Part shown: positions 12,234 through 22,700 of the stretch, piece by piece
How the letters are laid out: every line of letters begins with the position of its first letter
How positions within the stretch are numbered: position 1 is the stretch's first letter
Source of the DNA: Tausonia pullulans
Taxonomy: Eukaryota > Basidiomycota > Tremellomycetes > Cystofilobasidiales > Mrakiaceae
Assembly (NCBI GenBank): GCA_951802195.1
Contig: OX637628.1
Span: forward strand, 744,001-808,000
Direction: 5' to 3'
Length of the DNA: 64,000 nt
Program-made: the position numbers and the translations under genes
The notes under the pieces: model-generated
What the model was told of the DNA's origin: nothing
Database searches by the model: none
The model's input: only the letters and a program-made list of their open reading frames with translations

Positions 12234-14625
12234 ATGAGCTTCACTCCTCCGCGCCCCAAGTCCAGCTCAACTTCCCGCTCCCGGCCTGCATCGCCTCTCA
12301 GCCTTGCGGACCGCTTCGCGAACGTCAGTCTCGCGAGCACCGACGTCGGCGAGAGCAGTGGAGGAGGGGCCGGCAAGCTCTACTCGGCAGTTGGTGGAGC
12401 GGGCGATACGTGAGTCGTCTTGCAGTAGAGTCTTAATGCACAGCTGGGCAAATCTACAAGCAGCATGCTCATCATCCACGGACATCACAAGCTCGAACAT
12501 CTTTCTCGCGCGGTCTACCCGGGTGCCGCTTTCGCCCAAGAAGAGCGGCTCATTGTCCAAGGGCGCGGCGGACAGCACACTGGCCCTCAGTCAGGTCCTG
12601 AGCGGAATGAGGGTCTCAGACCGCGACTGGGTTGGCCAGGAGGCGTCGGACGGACGGAAGAAGAGTTCTGGCGGTCAGGTGGGTCTCTCCCTTGAGGGCG
12701 TTCACGGGTCTCTCACCCTTGCTGTCGCGCTTCTCGCCGTGCCCGCGACGCGACAGCCGACTCACTCAATCCATCTTCTCGCATGTTGCCCACCTTGCAT
12801 AGTCGTCGGACCGTTTTATTGCTCACCGGTCACTCAATGCGTCATCGGTCCCCGTCGCCCCTGCCCTCTACCCGTCCTCCGGAGTCTCCAGCTCTTCCGA
12901 CGCCTCCAACGGCGCTAACGAATCGTTTCACAACACCTCTTCCTCAACAATCGCGTCCTCTCTTCTTGCTTCGGACTCGCTCTCGCTCACGGGAGACGAT
13001 CCGGCCCCGCAGACTCGAATCTTGGCGTTCGCCCAGGCCCCTCCAGCGGCCTCGACCGCACACGATCTTGCGCACGCTCAGCTGAGACGGTACACCAAGC
13101 TCGCAACGTCCTCGTCCACGGCGACCGGAGCCGGAGGTCCTCCTGGGAGCAAGATGGCAGCTGAAAAGAGGAAGCGGGCGATCCCCACGCGACCGGAGCG
13201 AGTTCTCGACGCCCCAGGGATGGTCGACGATTACTACCTCAACTTGCTGGCCTGGAGTTCCGACAACGCTGTAGCCATCGGTCTTGGAGAGGGCGTCTAC
13301 GTGTGGAATGCCGAGACTGGCAATGTTGCAGGCATGGGAGAGTGAGTGTTGTCAAGATGCAGCGAGGACACCCGATTGCCCGACGCGCCTTGACGATCAT
13401 CCTGCTCTCGCACTTGTCAGGCCTACTGAGGAATCACCCCAAGTCACTTCCCTTACCTGGGCTGGAGATGGAGCTTATCTTGCCGTTGGAAATGACCACG
13501 GACAGGTCGAGGTCTGGGATGTTGAGACAAACACCAAGCTGAGGACGATGGCCGGCCACGCCGTTCGTACTACCTACCCCCTTCCTCCTGCGAGTCTTCA
13601 CCTTCTCTTTCTCGCAACTGACTTAGGGGCACATAGTCTCGGGTTCCTGTTCTGTCATGGCATGGTCACCTCCTCAGTTCTGGATGTAGGGACGGCTCGA
13701 TTCACCACCATGACGTCCGTGTTGCCCAGCACAAGGTCGGCGAGCTCCTGGGCCACACCGCCGAAGTTCGTACTCCTTCTGGCGCTCCCTCATTATCTTT
13801 GACATATCTAAGCGGACCTTGAATGCCAAAATTTAGGTTTGCGGCCTTACTTGGCGGTCTGACGGCCAAATCCTCGCGTCGGGTGGCAACGACAATGTCG
13901 TTAACTGTTGGGAGTCAGTCGCTAGACCCCCACCCATCTCAAGGTTATCTGTCACTGACTGAATCCCCATTTTCTCTCGCAGCGCCCGCACCACCGGTGC
14001 CTTTATCTCGAGCGATAACTCTTCCGCCGAGCCCGCACGCGGCATGGCCCGCTGGACGAAGCGCAATCACACTGCAGCCGTCAAGGCGCTGGCCTGGTGC
14101 CCCTGGCAGTCGTCCCTCCTCGCCACGGGCGGAGGCACAGGTGACCAGACGATCCACTTCTGGTCGTCCACGACCGGCTCGCGGATCTCTTCCCTGCCGA
14201 CGCCGAGCCAGGTAACGAGCCTTGTCTTCTCGCCGCACGCCAAGGAGCTTCTCTCAACGCATGGCTTCCCGGACAACAACCTGTGCCTCTGGAGCTATCC
14301 GAGCTTGCAGCAAATCTGGGAGGTCCCCGCGCACGACACGCGTGTCCTTGCAAGCGCTCTCAGCCCGGACGGGAGCACGGTGGCGACGGCTGCGAGCGAC
14401 GAGAACCTCAAGGTGAGAGAGAGAGAGCATGAGAGACCTTGTGTGGTTGCTCCCTACTCATACACGCTTCTGTTCTGCGAGCAGTTCTGGAAGATCTGGG
14501 ACGCCCGTGTCGCTGGCAAGGGCAGGAAGGGTCATGCCGACGACGAGATCGAACTCTCGGGCGTGGGTGGTGGAGCTGGCATGCGGTCCAAGACAGGCTC
14601 CACCGGTGGGCTTAAGATTCGGTGA
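12234..14625 (+). CDS. CDC20: Cdc20/Slp1, WD40 activator of the anaphase-promoting complex
   Basis: Cdc20 recruits substrates such as securin and cyclin B to the APC/C and is the target of the spindle checkpoint. Eight exons can be followed. The start at 12234 reads [11 protein letters not shown]. The exon at 12803 opens with [14 protein letters not shown], matching the C-box that binds the APC/C. Next come [12 protein letters not shown] and [20 protein letters not shown], then seven WD40 blades: [82 protein letters not shown] and [20 protein letters not shown]. The protein ends in Ile-Arg, the IR tail that docks on APC3/Cdc27. [15 protein letters not shown] is the Cdc20/Slp1 form, not the Cdh1 form (KVLDAPELQDDFY). 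An ATG at 12138 in the same frame is an alternative start. Confidence 0.95.
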
Positions 14626-14765
14626 CGGACTTTGACTTTTTAATCAAGTTACGACCGTTCAGACTCCGTCCACGCGCAGCTCAGATAAAACAGACATGTA
14701 ATAGAAAGGAATAAAGGCAGTCATTATGTATCCTCTATCACACGACAGATAGTTCGCTCCGTCCA

Positions 14766-17700
14766 TCATGCGTAGGGCGGTGCACTCTCCTCCATTTCCT
14801 CCCTCCTCAGCGAGCTTGTGGGTCCACGACTCCTCGACGGCAGATTGAGGGGCTCAACGTTACCCGGTGGTGGCGGCGGAATCTCCCCCTCGAAGTGGTG
14901 AGCGTTCGTCGAGTTGTGGCGGTCGGCAGCGTGGAAATCGTCGTCGCTGATGCCTCCGTCTGTGAAACTTCCTGGCGGGGGGACGAAACGGGGGGCCGAG
15001 GTCGAGGGCGAGGGCTGGTTTGAATTAGTGCGCTTGAAGAACTTGCCTAACAGTCAAAGAAGAGGCAGATCTCAGTTGGCTGGAAGAGAAGAAGGCAGAC
15101 CGTGGAAGTAAGGAGGGAGGCGCGCACCGGCGTTGATCTTCCTCGGTCCGCTGTCACCGGAGACCGATCCGAACGTCCCGGCACTTGGGCTTGTGTAACT
15201 TGTCGGGCTTCCCGCAGTTGAAGAGAACGCGAGCGAGTCCATCTCGCGCTCAACCTCTCGCTGAGCGGCGGCAGCGGCGAGTTGGTGATCGCTCTGCGGC
15301 GCGAGAGGAGATGAGTAGCTCGGGTAGAAGCCGGTGGCAGTCGCGGAGGGGGAGGTGGCTGACGGCGAAGGAGACAAGGAGTGATACGGAGGACGAGGAA
15401 TCGAAGAGGAATGCGCTGAAAGAGCAGTGTCCAAGTCAGTGACTTCGAAACAGAAAAAAGGACAGCAGTGCAGCGAGGCGACCGACCGTTGGAGCCATCA
15501 CCTGAGAGCCTTCCTCCACCCGTACCACTGCTTCCCGGCCGCGAGGGGGCATCGACGTACGACTCAGTCTCCTGCTCCGTTATAGGGGACTGGCCCTCTT
15601 TCGTCGTCGGCTGTGCGAAGGGTGCCGAAGGCGGTTGGAGCTCAGAAGCAAACGATTGGTCCGAGGAGCGGCGGGCTGGGAAAGCCGATGTTGTCACCGG
15701 CTCCGAGGGCGAGGGAGCGTCGTAGGGGAGGTATGACTCCTGTTCTATCGAGAGAGAACGGCGATTGTTCATCGGAGGAGGCGACGACGAGTTGGTGCCG
15801 CCGTACGTGTTCGTCGAAGCCGCCGACGTCGCAGCAAAATCGCCTCCTCCGACAGTGGGGCCGAGCCCGAGGCTGAGTCTCGGGCCACCAATGCGTGGGC
15901 GGTCCGTCCGAGCATGGCGCGAGTAACCCGAGAGAGAGCCGTCCTGGTCAGCGTCCGAAGCGGGACCCTCTCCGGGAGGTATCAGGTTGCCGTAGCCGTC
16001 GTCGAGCTCCTCTCGCGCCGCGTTCGGCCCTCGGGAGATGGTGCTGACGCCACCGGAGGGAAGTGCGCCCTCGCCTGGAGGCACGAGGTCGCCGTATCCA
16101 TCTTCATGGCCGTCGCGAGCCGTCGCCGTGGTTGTCTCGCTCGGGCCAGTGAATGAGTAGCGGTACTGGGCCGCTGGAGAGAGCTGGGGCGGGGCCGTCG
16201 AGCTCGACGGCAGCTCCTGCCCATCGGCGCTGAGGACAACCATGCTGCGGCCCGAAGTATCCTGGTAGCTCGCCGTCTGCGGCAAGTAAGACGAAGGGCT
16301 CGCTGGGAAGGACGATGCATCGTCGTCATTCCGAAACCGGCGGGGAAGTTCTGGCTCGTCGCCAAACTCCGCAAACTGGTCGTCGTTACGGTAACCATGA
16401 GAGGAATCACCTCGAGAAGACTGCTCCTCGAACCTCGGCTCGCCCCCGAGGTTGAGCTGAGTCGGGTCGAGTGGCTTGAGTTGGACCTGAGGAGGCGCAA
16501 AGACTACCTCGTCAACGCACTTGCTCGTTTCGGATGCGAGCCGGCTGGTCTTGTCGAAACCGTGGTAAGGGGCGCGACCGTAGCCAGGAGGCGTGGTATC
16601 GAGAGGGATTTCCTCGATGAGCAGCTTTCCAAGCTCTCCGACGATCTGCGAGCCCATGGCGTAGAGTTCAGCGATCGATGACATTGCCTGTCTGATTAGC
16701 CTGGGGCCACACGCACTGTCGCCTTCTCCGCAAGCTCAAGGAGGCCACCAAACTTGATACCGAGAGCGTGCTTAGTCGACAGCCGCTTAAAGTCTGAGAG
16801 CCTGGCTTCCTCATTAAGGATGTCCGTGTCAAGCTGAAGGAGCGGAGGAGGGTCGTCAGTCATTCCCCACTCTTTGTGCGGTAACAGCCCAGTTCCTCCA
16901 CGAACCTGGCGCATCTCGTCCTTGAGCGACTGGAGGAGCATCGTCTGCTGCTGGAGATTCTTGTTCTCAGACGTCATCTTCTCCTGTAAGATCCTCGAAG
17001 CTGGATGTTAGTGGCGAAGGGGGCCCGGCGGGTAGGATGAAAGAACACGGAATGCAATATGAGAGAGCACGGACGAGCTTGCGTTGGGCAGACTCCGCCT
17101 TGTTGCCGACCGACTTGCGCTTCTTCTTCATCTCGTCGAGGTCCTCCTCGCGCGTACGGACTGAGACGGGGATTATAGGATCAGCGCGCCAGCCTCCGGA
17201 AGAGGAGAATGATCCAACCAAACGCGCACTGGACTTGAAGATACCGCGGATGTCCGTCTGTCGCTCGGCAAACTGAGAGGGCCAACACTCTAATTCAGCG
17301 TCCTAGTATCCATAAGCCGGCACCGCCAGGTCACTCACCTTGTCGTAGGCCACACCAAGGAGAATGAGCATCTCCGAGGCTCGCGTGCAGACGTCCGCCA
17401 GGTCCGTGCCCTCCTGTGGGAGGACCGAGAGAGAGGTCAGAGGAGGGGTCATAAGACAAGCCAGTGACCATGAATCTCATCTCAAGTCAACCGAGGCCGG
17501 AGGAAGGGAGGCAAAGAGGTAGAGAGCCAGAGCAACCGCCAAGACACGACGTACCTCGTCACCCCAAGCGGAGAGGGCCGAGGCAGCTCGGTTGGTATCC
17601 TGGCCGAGGCGCTCGTGAGCGTTGCGGACTGCCTTCTCGTCGGTGATGAGGGCCTGGAGGAGCCGGAGGTCCTTGTTCCCTACGACGCTGGGAAGAATGG

Positions 17701-18029
17701 TAGTGTGGGCCATGCCTGATGAGGTGGCGGTGCCGTCAGCGAGACAGCAGGTCACGGACAGACTGACCGAAGGGAGGGGGGCCGGTCTGTCTGCGTTGGG
17801 CGAACTGACCTGCCTTGGCCTTCTCGAGGAAGCCCGACTTATTGCTAGCCTGGCCCGAAGGGGTCCTTTCGCGAGTGGCGGATGATCTGCCGAGGCCGAG
17901 ACGTTGCATGCTGGGGGCGGAGTGGAGGTGGGATGGCAGGTGGTGGTTGAGGGTCAGACCGGAGACTGAGGGAGAAAGGCGGTGACAGGCCTCCGGAGGC
18001 GCGGCGAGACCTGAGGTCGCGTCACCCAT
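14766..18029 (-). CDS. PIL1: Pil1/Lsp1-family eisosome BAR-domain protein with long disordered tail
   Basis: Eisosome proteins of this family form half-tubes under the plasma membrane and shape furrow-like domains. The chosen start at 18029 gives MGDATSGLAAPPEA. An intron then joins KAG to MAHTTILPSVVGNKDLR. The Pil1 BAR domain follows over several exons: LITDEKAVRNAHERLGQD, SALSAWGDE, CTRASEMLILLGVAYDKFAE, a charged coiled coil (REEDLDEMKKKRKSVGNK), ALGIKFGGLLELAEKAT, and after an intron near 16640-16708 IVGELGKLLIEEIPLDTTP and GRAPYHGFDKTSRLAS. After this the protein runs on for roughly 450 residues of Ser/Pro/Gly-rich sequence down to the stop at 14766. The tail includes a duplicated DGYG-PPGEG motif. 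The tail is far longer than in yeast Pil1 (339 aa). An ATG a few codons upstream would give a slightly longer N-terminus. Confidence 0.87.
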
Positions 18030-18242
18030 CGTCTCCCTCCTTGGCTCATTCATCCCACGGATCCTTTGATGCTCGTTCGACAATTCATGAGCGGGACCAA
18101 GGTGGCTGGCTGAACGAACTGCGAACCTTGCCAAGAGAGGCGGGTCAGCGCTTGTATGTCTCCCTCGCCACGCGCGCGTCGACGTTTGCCCTTCCTTCCC
18201 CCCGAAGACCACCATTGACTCCCATCCCCCTCTCCTCCGACA
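18030..18242. promoter_or_regulatory. Compact divergent promoter, Pil1 family gene / HhH-motif gene
   Basis: Only 213 bases separate two start codons that point away from each other, so both promoters must overlap here or lie inside the neighbouring coding sequences. I see no clear TATA box. The stretch near 18170-18235 is pyrimidine-rich on the plus strand. Confidence 0.5.
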
Positions 18243-19106
18243 ATGCCATCCCCGGTCGTCCTAGGTCCCCGTCTCTCAGCCGCCTCGCCTCCGGCCTCTC
18301 TCCCTGCCGTCCTCGAAGCGCTCGCGTCCCCAAAGCGTCGCTCCGCCTCGGCCCTCGCCGACATCTACACTCTCGCTTGGGCGACAGTCCCTGCTCGGGT
18401 CTTTGCCCGCCAGCCGACACCGTTCCTCACCCGAGCCGATCTACTCGACATCCTCGATTTCAAGTTGATGTTTGGGTCGAACCGCCCGGCTCTCCGAGCC
18501 ATGGTGTCCAAGATCGAGGACACGGCCGTGATCGACGCATCGACGCGCGCCTTCGCGGCCCTCGTCGAGCCGGCCTCCTCGTCCTCGTCCTCTCCGGCCT
18601 CGCCGCCGGCACCTTCTTCTCCAAGCTCTGTCCGAGCCGCCCTCGATGCCCTCGTGATCCTCCGCGGCATCGGCCCTGCGACGGCCTCGCTCGTGCTCTC
18701 CATAGTCTCGCCTTCCGTGCCGTTCTTCTCCGACGAAGCCGCTGTGCGCGTCCTTCAGCCCGCAGGAGGTCGCAAGGCACTCAAGTACTCCCTCAAGGAG
18801 TGGGACGCCTTTTTCGAAGGGTGCGGTGGACTTGGGAAGGTCGACGCAGGTGGGAGGAGGGCGTGGGAGCGTCAGGTGTGGGCGGAAGAGGTCCTCAAGG
18901 CCCATGGAGACACTATGCAACAGGGCAGGGCGGAGCAGGCGGCGGGACAGGGAAAGGGGAAGGGGTCCAAGGAGCCTGCTTCTTCAGGAGGAGTAAGAGC
19001 GAAGAGACCTTCTGATATCTCTCTGGGTGGCAAGACGGAGGAGGAAGAAGTGACTGAGGAGGCCAGCGGTGGCACACCGCTGGCCAAGAAGCGCCGACGA
19101 GGATGA
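18243..19106 (+). CDS. Conserved-looking fungal protein with helix-hairpin-helix-like motif, unknown function
   Basis: This intronless gene of 287 codons is unusual in a window where nearly every gene is heavily spliced. After a Ser/Ala/Pro-rich start comes FLTRADLLDILDFKLMFGSN, where related fungal proteins have a lysine/arginine-rich W-K-L type segment. Next is LDALVILRGIGPATASLVLS, in which the L-x-x-L-x-G-I-G-x-x-x-A-x pattern is a helix-hairpin-helix as found in DNA-repair and other nucleic-acid proteins. PSVPFFSDEAAVRVL follows, as in HhH-GPD-like folds. No catalytic Lys/Asp pair of glycosylases is evident. The C-terminus is charged and ends in KKRRRG, a likely nuclear localisation signal. 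I recall similar uncharacterised proteins in fungi but cannot name a function. Confidence 0.75.
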   Translation: MPSPVVLGPRLSAASPPASLPAVLEALASPKRRSASALADIYTLAWATVPARVFARQPTPFLTRADLLDILDFKLMFGSNRPALRAMVSKIEDTAVIDASTRAFAALVEPASSSSSSPASPPAPSSPSSVRAALDALVILRGIGPATASLVLSIVSPSVPFFSDEAAVRVLQPAGGRKALKYSLKEWDAFFEGCGGLGKVDAGGRRAWERQVWAEEVLKAHGDTMQQGRAEQAAGQGKGKGSKEPASSGGVRAKRPSDISLGGKTEEEEVTEEASGGTPLAKKRRRG

Positions 19107-19786
19107 GCTGAGCTGCAAGGCATTCTCTTGGTCAGGCTGAGCGAGAGAGTCCAGGATCCCCAGTGGCATGCGGGATAGGTTTGGGTATGACTTGCTGATG
19201 ACGGCCGCCAATTCGCTGTGGAAGCACGGGCTCTCGCTCGCTCCCCGCTTGATTGTCGCTGATCCCCTCAAGACAAGCTCACGTCTCAGCGAGCTGCTAG
19301 ATCGACCGACAAGCAAGGCTGTCTCGGTTGTCAGAGGGGGAAGAGAGCGAGAGGGTGCTGAATTGGACCTTGCCGCAGCCTAAGTTCGCAGCGACAGCCC
19401 TTTGCTTGTGTATTCTCGTTCTTCGATCGGCGACTCACCGCGCCGGATATCTGACATGAAGGCGGACAAGTGATCCATGACGTTGTGCAAGCCAGGTGGC
19501 CGGCGACGATGCATGCACACACAACTCGCTCGCTCGTTCGTCCGCGAGATTGAGATGACGCACTGCGGGGTCGAGGCTCAGTTGCTCCCTCGGAAGGCGA
19601 GAAGACGCGTTGCGGGCAAGCGCCCCTCTCGCACTCGACGACGACCATCTCTTTCCCCCTTGACTTTCCCACCTGCCTGCCCGCCCCTCCCTCCCCATCT
19701 CACCCATCCCCCTCTCTCGTCAGACCCACGAGCTCACGCCATCGAGCATAGACCCTGCACGGTCTGAACCAAGAGGAGAGCCGATC
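19107..19786. promoter_or_regulatory. Intergenic: VPS13 promoter
   Basis: These 680 bases lie between the stop of the HhH-motif gene and the VPS13 start. A pyrimidine-rich tract at about 19620-19720 precedes the start codon, as at several other genes in the window. No further gene is seen. Confidence 0.5.
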
Positions 19787-22700
19787 ATGTCTGGGTGGAA
19801 GTGAGCCTGGCCTTCCTCCTCCTGCCTCATCATCAGTCGTCTTCCACGACAGCGTGGCCCGGGATCTACTGTTGAGGAGCGAATTGAACTGATTGGCCGC
19901 TGGAATCCTTGACAGCCCCTCCTCTGGTTTGCGCAACCTCGTCAACTCGGTTCGTCGCCCGCTGTCGTTGTGGCTGTCTCGCTCGCTCGCTCGCTCAAGT
20001 CTCGCGCGTCCTGACGCGAGCTCCTCTGAACGGCGATGTCTCCCAGCTCCTAAACCGCTTCCTCGCCCCTTACATCGAGAACCTCAATACCGAGCAGCTC
20101 AACCTCAATCTTTGGAGTGGTGCGTCGTCGGTCGGCTCCTCTGCGATCCTGCTCGACTGTTGAGGAGATCAATTAACCCAACGCGTCCACCGACTTCGCC
20201 CGCCCCGCCGCTCAATTCGACTCTCCTCATCAGGCGAGGTCGTCCTCAAGGGTCTCAAGCTTAAGAAGGAGGCCCTCGACAAATTTCGACTCCCAGTGGA
20301 CGTCATCGAAGGTGTGACTTCTTCCAACGAATCTCCTTTCGAGGACCAGTCTCTGATATGTTACCTTCATCTGGCTTGTGGCGTGCGACCTGCTTGTTAC
20401 CCTTATCGCCACAGGTCATATTGGAACGCTTCACTTGTCTCTCCCATACGCGTCTTTGGGGTCCAAGCCCGTCCGCGTTGTGATCGAAGGTGCGCCTTCG
20501 CCTTGGCCCAAGCTGCTGCCGCCGTCGATGGGCCGGTGGGCTGAGCCGCTTCCGTCTCCCTAGAGGTCTTCCTTCTCGCTGTTCCAAACGGAGAGACAAA
20601 GGTGCGTTCAAGCAGTCCTGTTCCTAGCTTCCTTTTTCCAAGGCTGACATTTTGTGTCTGACTGGCCCGCGTTCGCAGACCGACCTCGCCGAAGATGAGC
20701 GCAGAGCCCAAGCCGCAAAGCAAGAGCGTCTCGCCGGCGCAGAAGCCTTGGACATGAAGAGTCAGATCTCGGGCGACGGCCTTGGTGCGTTGAGATGATA
20801 AGTCCCTCGAACTACTTCCCAGCTGACTCGGCATCTGCGCATCCCTTGACCTCTCGACAGAGGAGCAAAAGAAGAACGAGGGCCGGATCGCCAACATGAT
20901 CGGCCAGATCGTTAACAATCTCCAGATCACCGTCCGCAACGTCCACGTCCGCTACGAGGACAACCTCAGCACGCCCGACGTATGTCCGACGTGACTGATG
21001 CGGCAGCTGCTCGAGCAGTTGGGCTGACCAGATCCGGATCCCTTCCCTAGCACCCCTTCGCTGCCGGAGCCACCATCTCAGAGTTCAAGGCGGTCTCAAC
21101 AGATGAGAACTGGATCGAGACGTTCATCTCCAGCGCCAAGGACGCCTTGCACAAGGTCCGCACTGCGTGCTCAAGGAGAAGGAGCCTCCAGCTGATCTAG
21201 GGTTTCATCCTTCTCTTCTTCTCAATCAGATGGCGAAGCTGTCAAGTCTCGCCATTTACTTTGACACAGATGCAACGACCATCGTCGGCCAGGGCCGAGC
21301 CGAGACAATCTCCAACTTTTCCAAACTCGTTCATCCCTTGACTTTAGCACTTACGGTCACCTAGATCCAGTAGACTGACCGTCCCCTGTGCGCATCTCCG
21401 ACCCCTCACAGATCACCCGCGGCGATGGAACGGACAAGGACAAAATTGACAGCCACCAGTTCATCCTTAAGCCCGTCACAGGAGAGGCCCGCGTCATCTA
21501 CAACCACAAGATCGATCAGGAGACGCCCCAGTTCGACGCCCAGGTCCTTTTTGACGAATTCGGCTTCGTCATCGATGATGATCAGTACCGCGACACACTC
21601 TCGATGGTTGACCTCTTCCATTTCTACACACGTACCACCGAGTATCGCAAGTTCCGGCCGCCCGAGCGACTCCTTCTCGAGAGCCCTGCCAAGGCCCGGT
21701 GGCGCTTCGCCTGCGATGCGATTCGGTCCGAGGTGCACGATCGGAACCGACGTTGGTCGTGGGGCTTTCTCGCCGAACGACGTGACGACCGCAAGAAATA
21801 TGTCGAGCTCTATACCAAGATGAAGCTCGCCAACGGCGGCGTCTTGACAGGGACGGTCAGTGTCGTCCTGGCTCTGGACGCGTCTCTGCAAAGTTGAGCT
21901 AAACATTTGTCTCGGTCTCAGGACCTCACCGAGTTCCAGGACCTCGAGAAGAAGCTCTCGTATGAGGACATCCGCTTTTACCGGTCCATTGCCAAATCGG
22001 CTCTCCGCAAGAACGCCGAGGCTCGCCGCAAGCTCGAAGCCGAGAAGGAGGCCGCTGCTCCTGCCCCGGCCGTCGGTTGGCTCGGCTGGGCCTTCGGCAG
22101 CCACAAGGCGCCCTCGACAATCGCCCCGGAGGACATATCGGCGGACAGCGAGCAGATGACGGATGCAGACCGACGAGGCCTGCTCAGTCTCGTCGGATAC
22201 AACCCGGACGCTGACCAAGAATCGGTCTCGCCGGACCTGCCTCAGGGTGCACTCAAGATGCGAGTCACGGCCAAGCTCAAGACGGGATCTTTCGCTCTGA
22301 GGCAGGACCCGCACGGCAAGGCACTTGACATCGTCTCTGTCGTCTGGGATGCCTTCCAGGCGGATGTCGTTCAGCTCAGCGGCAGTTTCGACGCTACCAT
22401 CACGCTCGGCGGCTTCCGCATTCACGATGGCACAACAGCGGACTCAGTCTACCCGAAGATCGTCCGGGTTAAGGATGAGGAGACTGAGGTCGAGGAGGGC
22501 GCCGACGAGAATCCGTTCTTCTCGCTCCGGTTCGAGCAGAACCCGCTCGACGGCCGGGCTGATAACGCCATGACGGTCAAGATGCGACATCTCGAAATCG
22601 TCTATCACAAGGGCTATGTTGAGAGCGTCGTTCAGTTCTTCAAGCCGCCAGGTCAAACTCTTCTCACCTCCGCTCATCCCAGGTCCCCCTTCTGACTCCT

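Noticed and set aside
18041-19015. 324-codon plus-strand frame overlapping the HhH-motif gene
   Set aside because: It is Arg/Pro-rich shadow sequence in another frame; the frame starting at 18243 has the sensible composition and motif.
21406-22425. 339-codon open frame on the minus strand
   Set aside because: It is antisense to VPS13 exons, whose plus-strand translation is clearly the conserved one; the frame arises from GC-rich codon bias.
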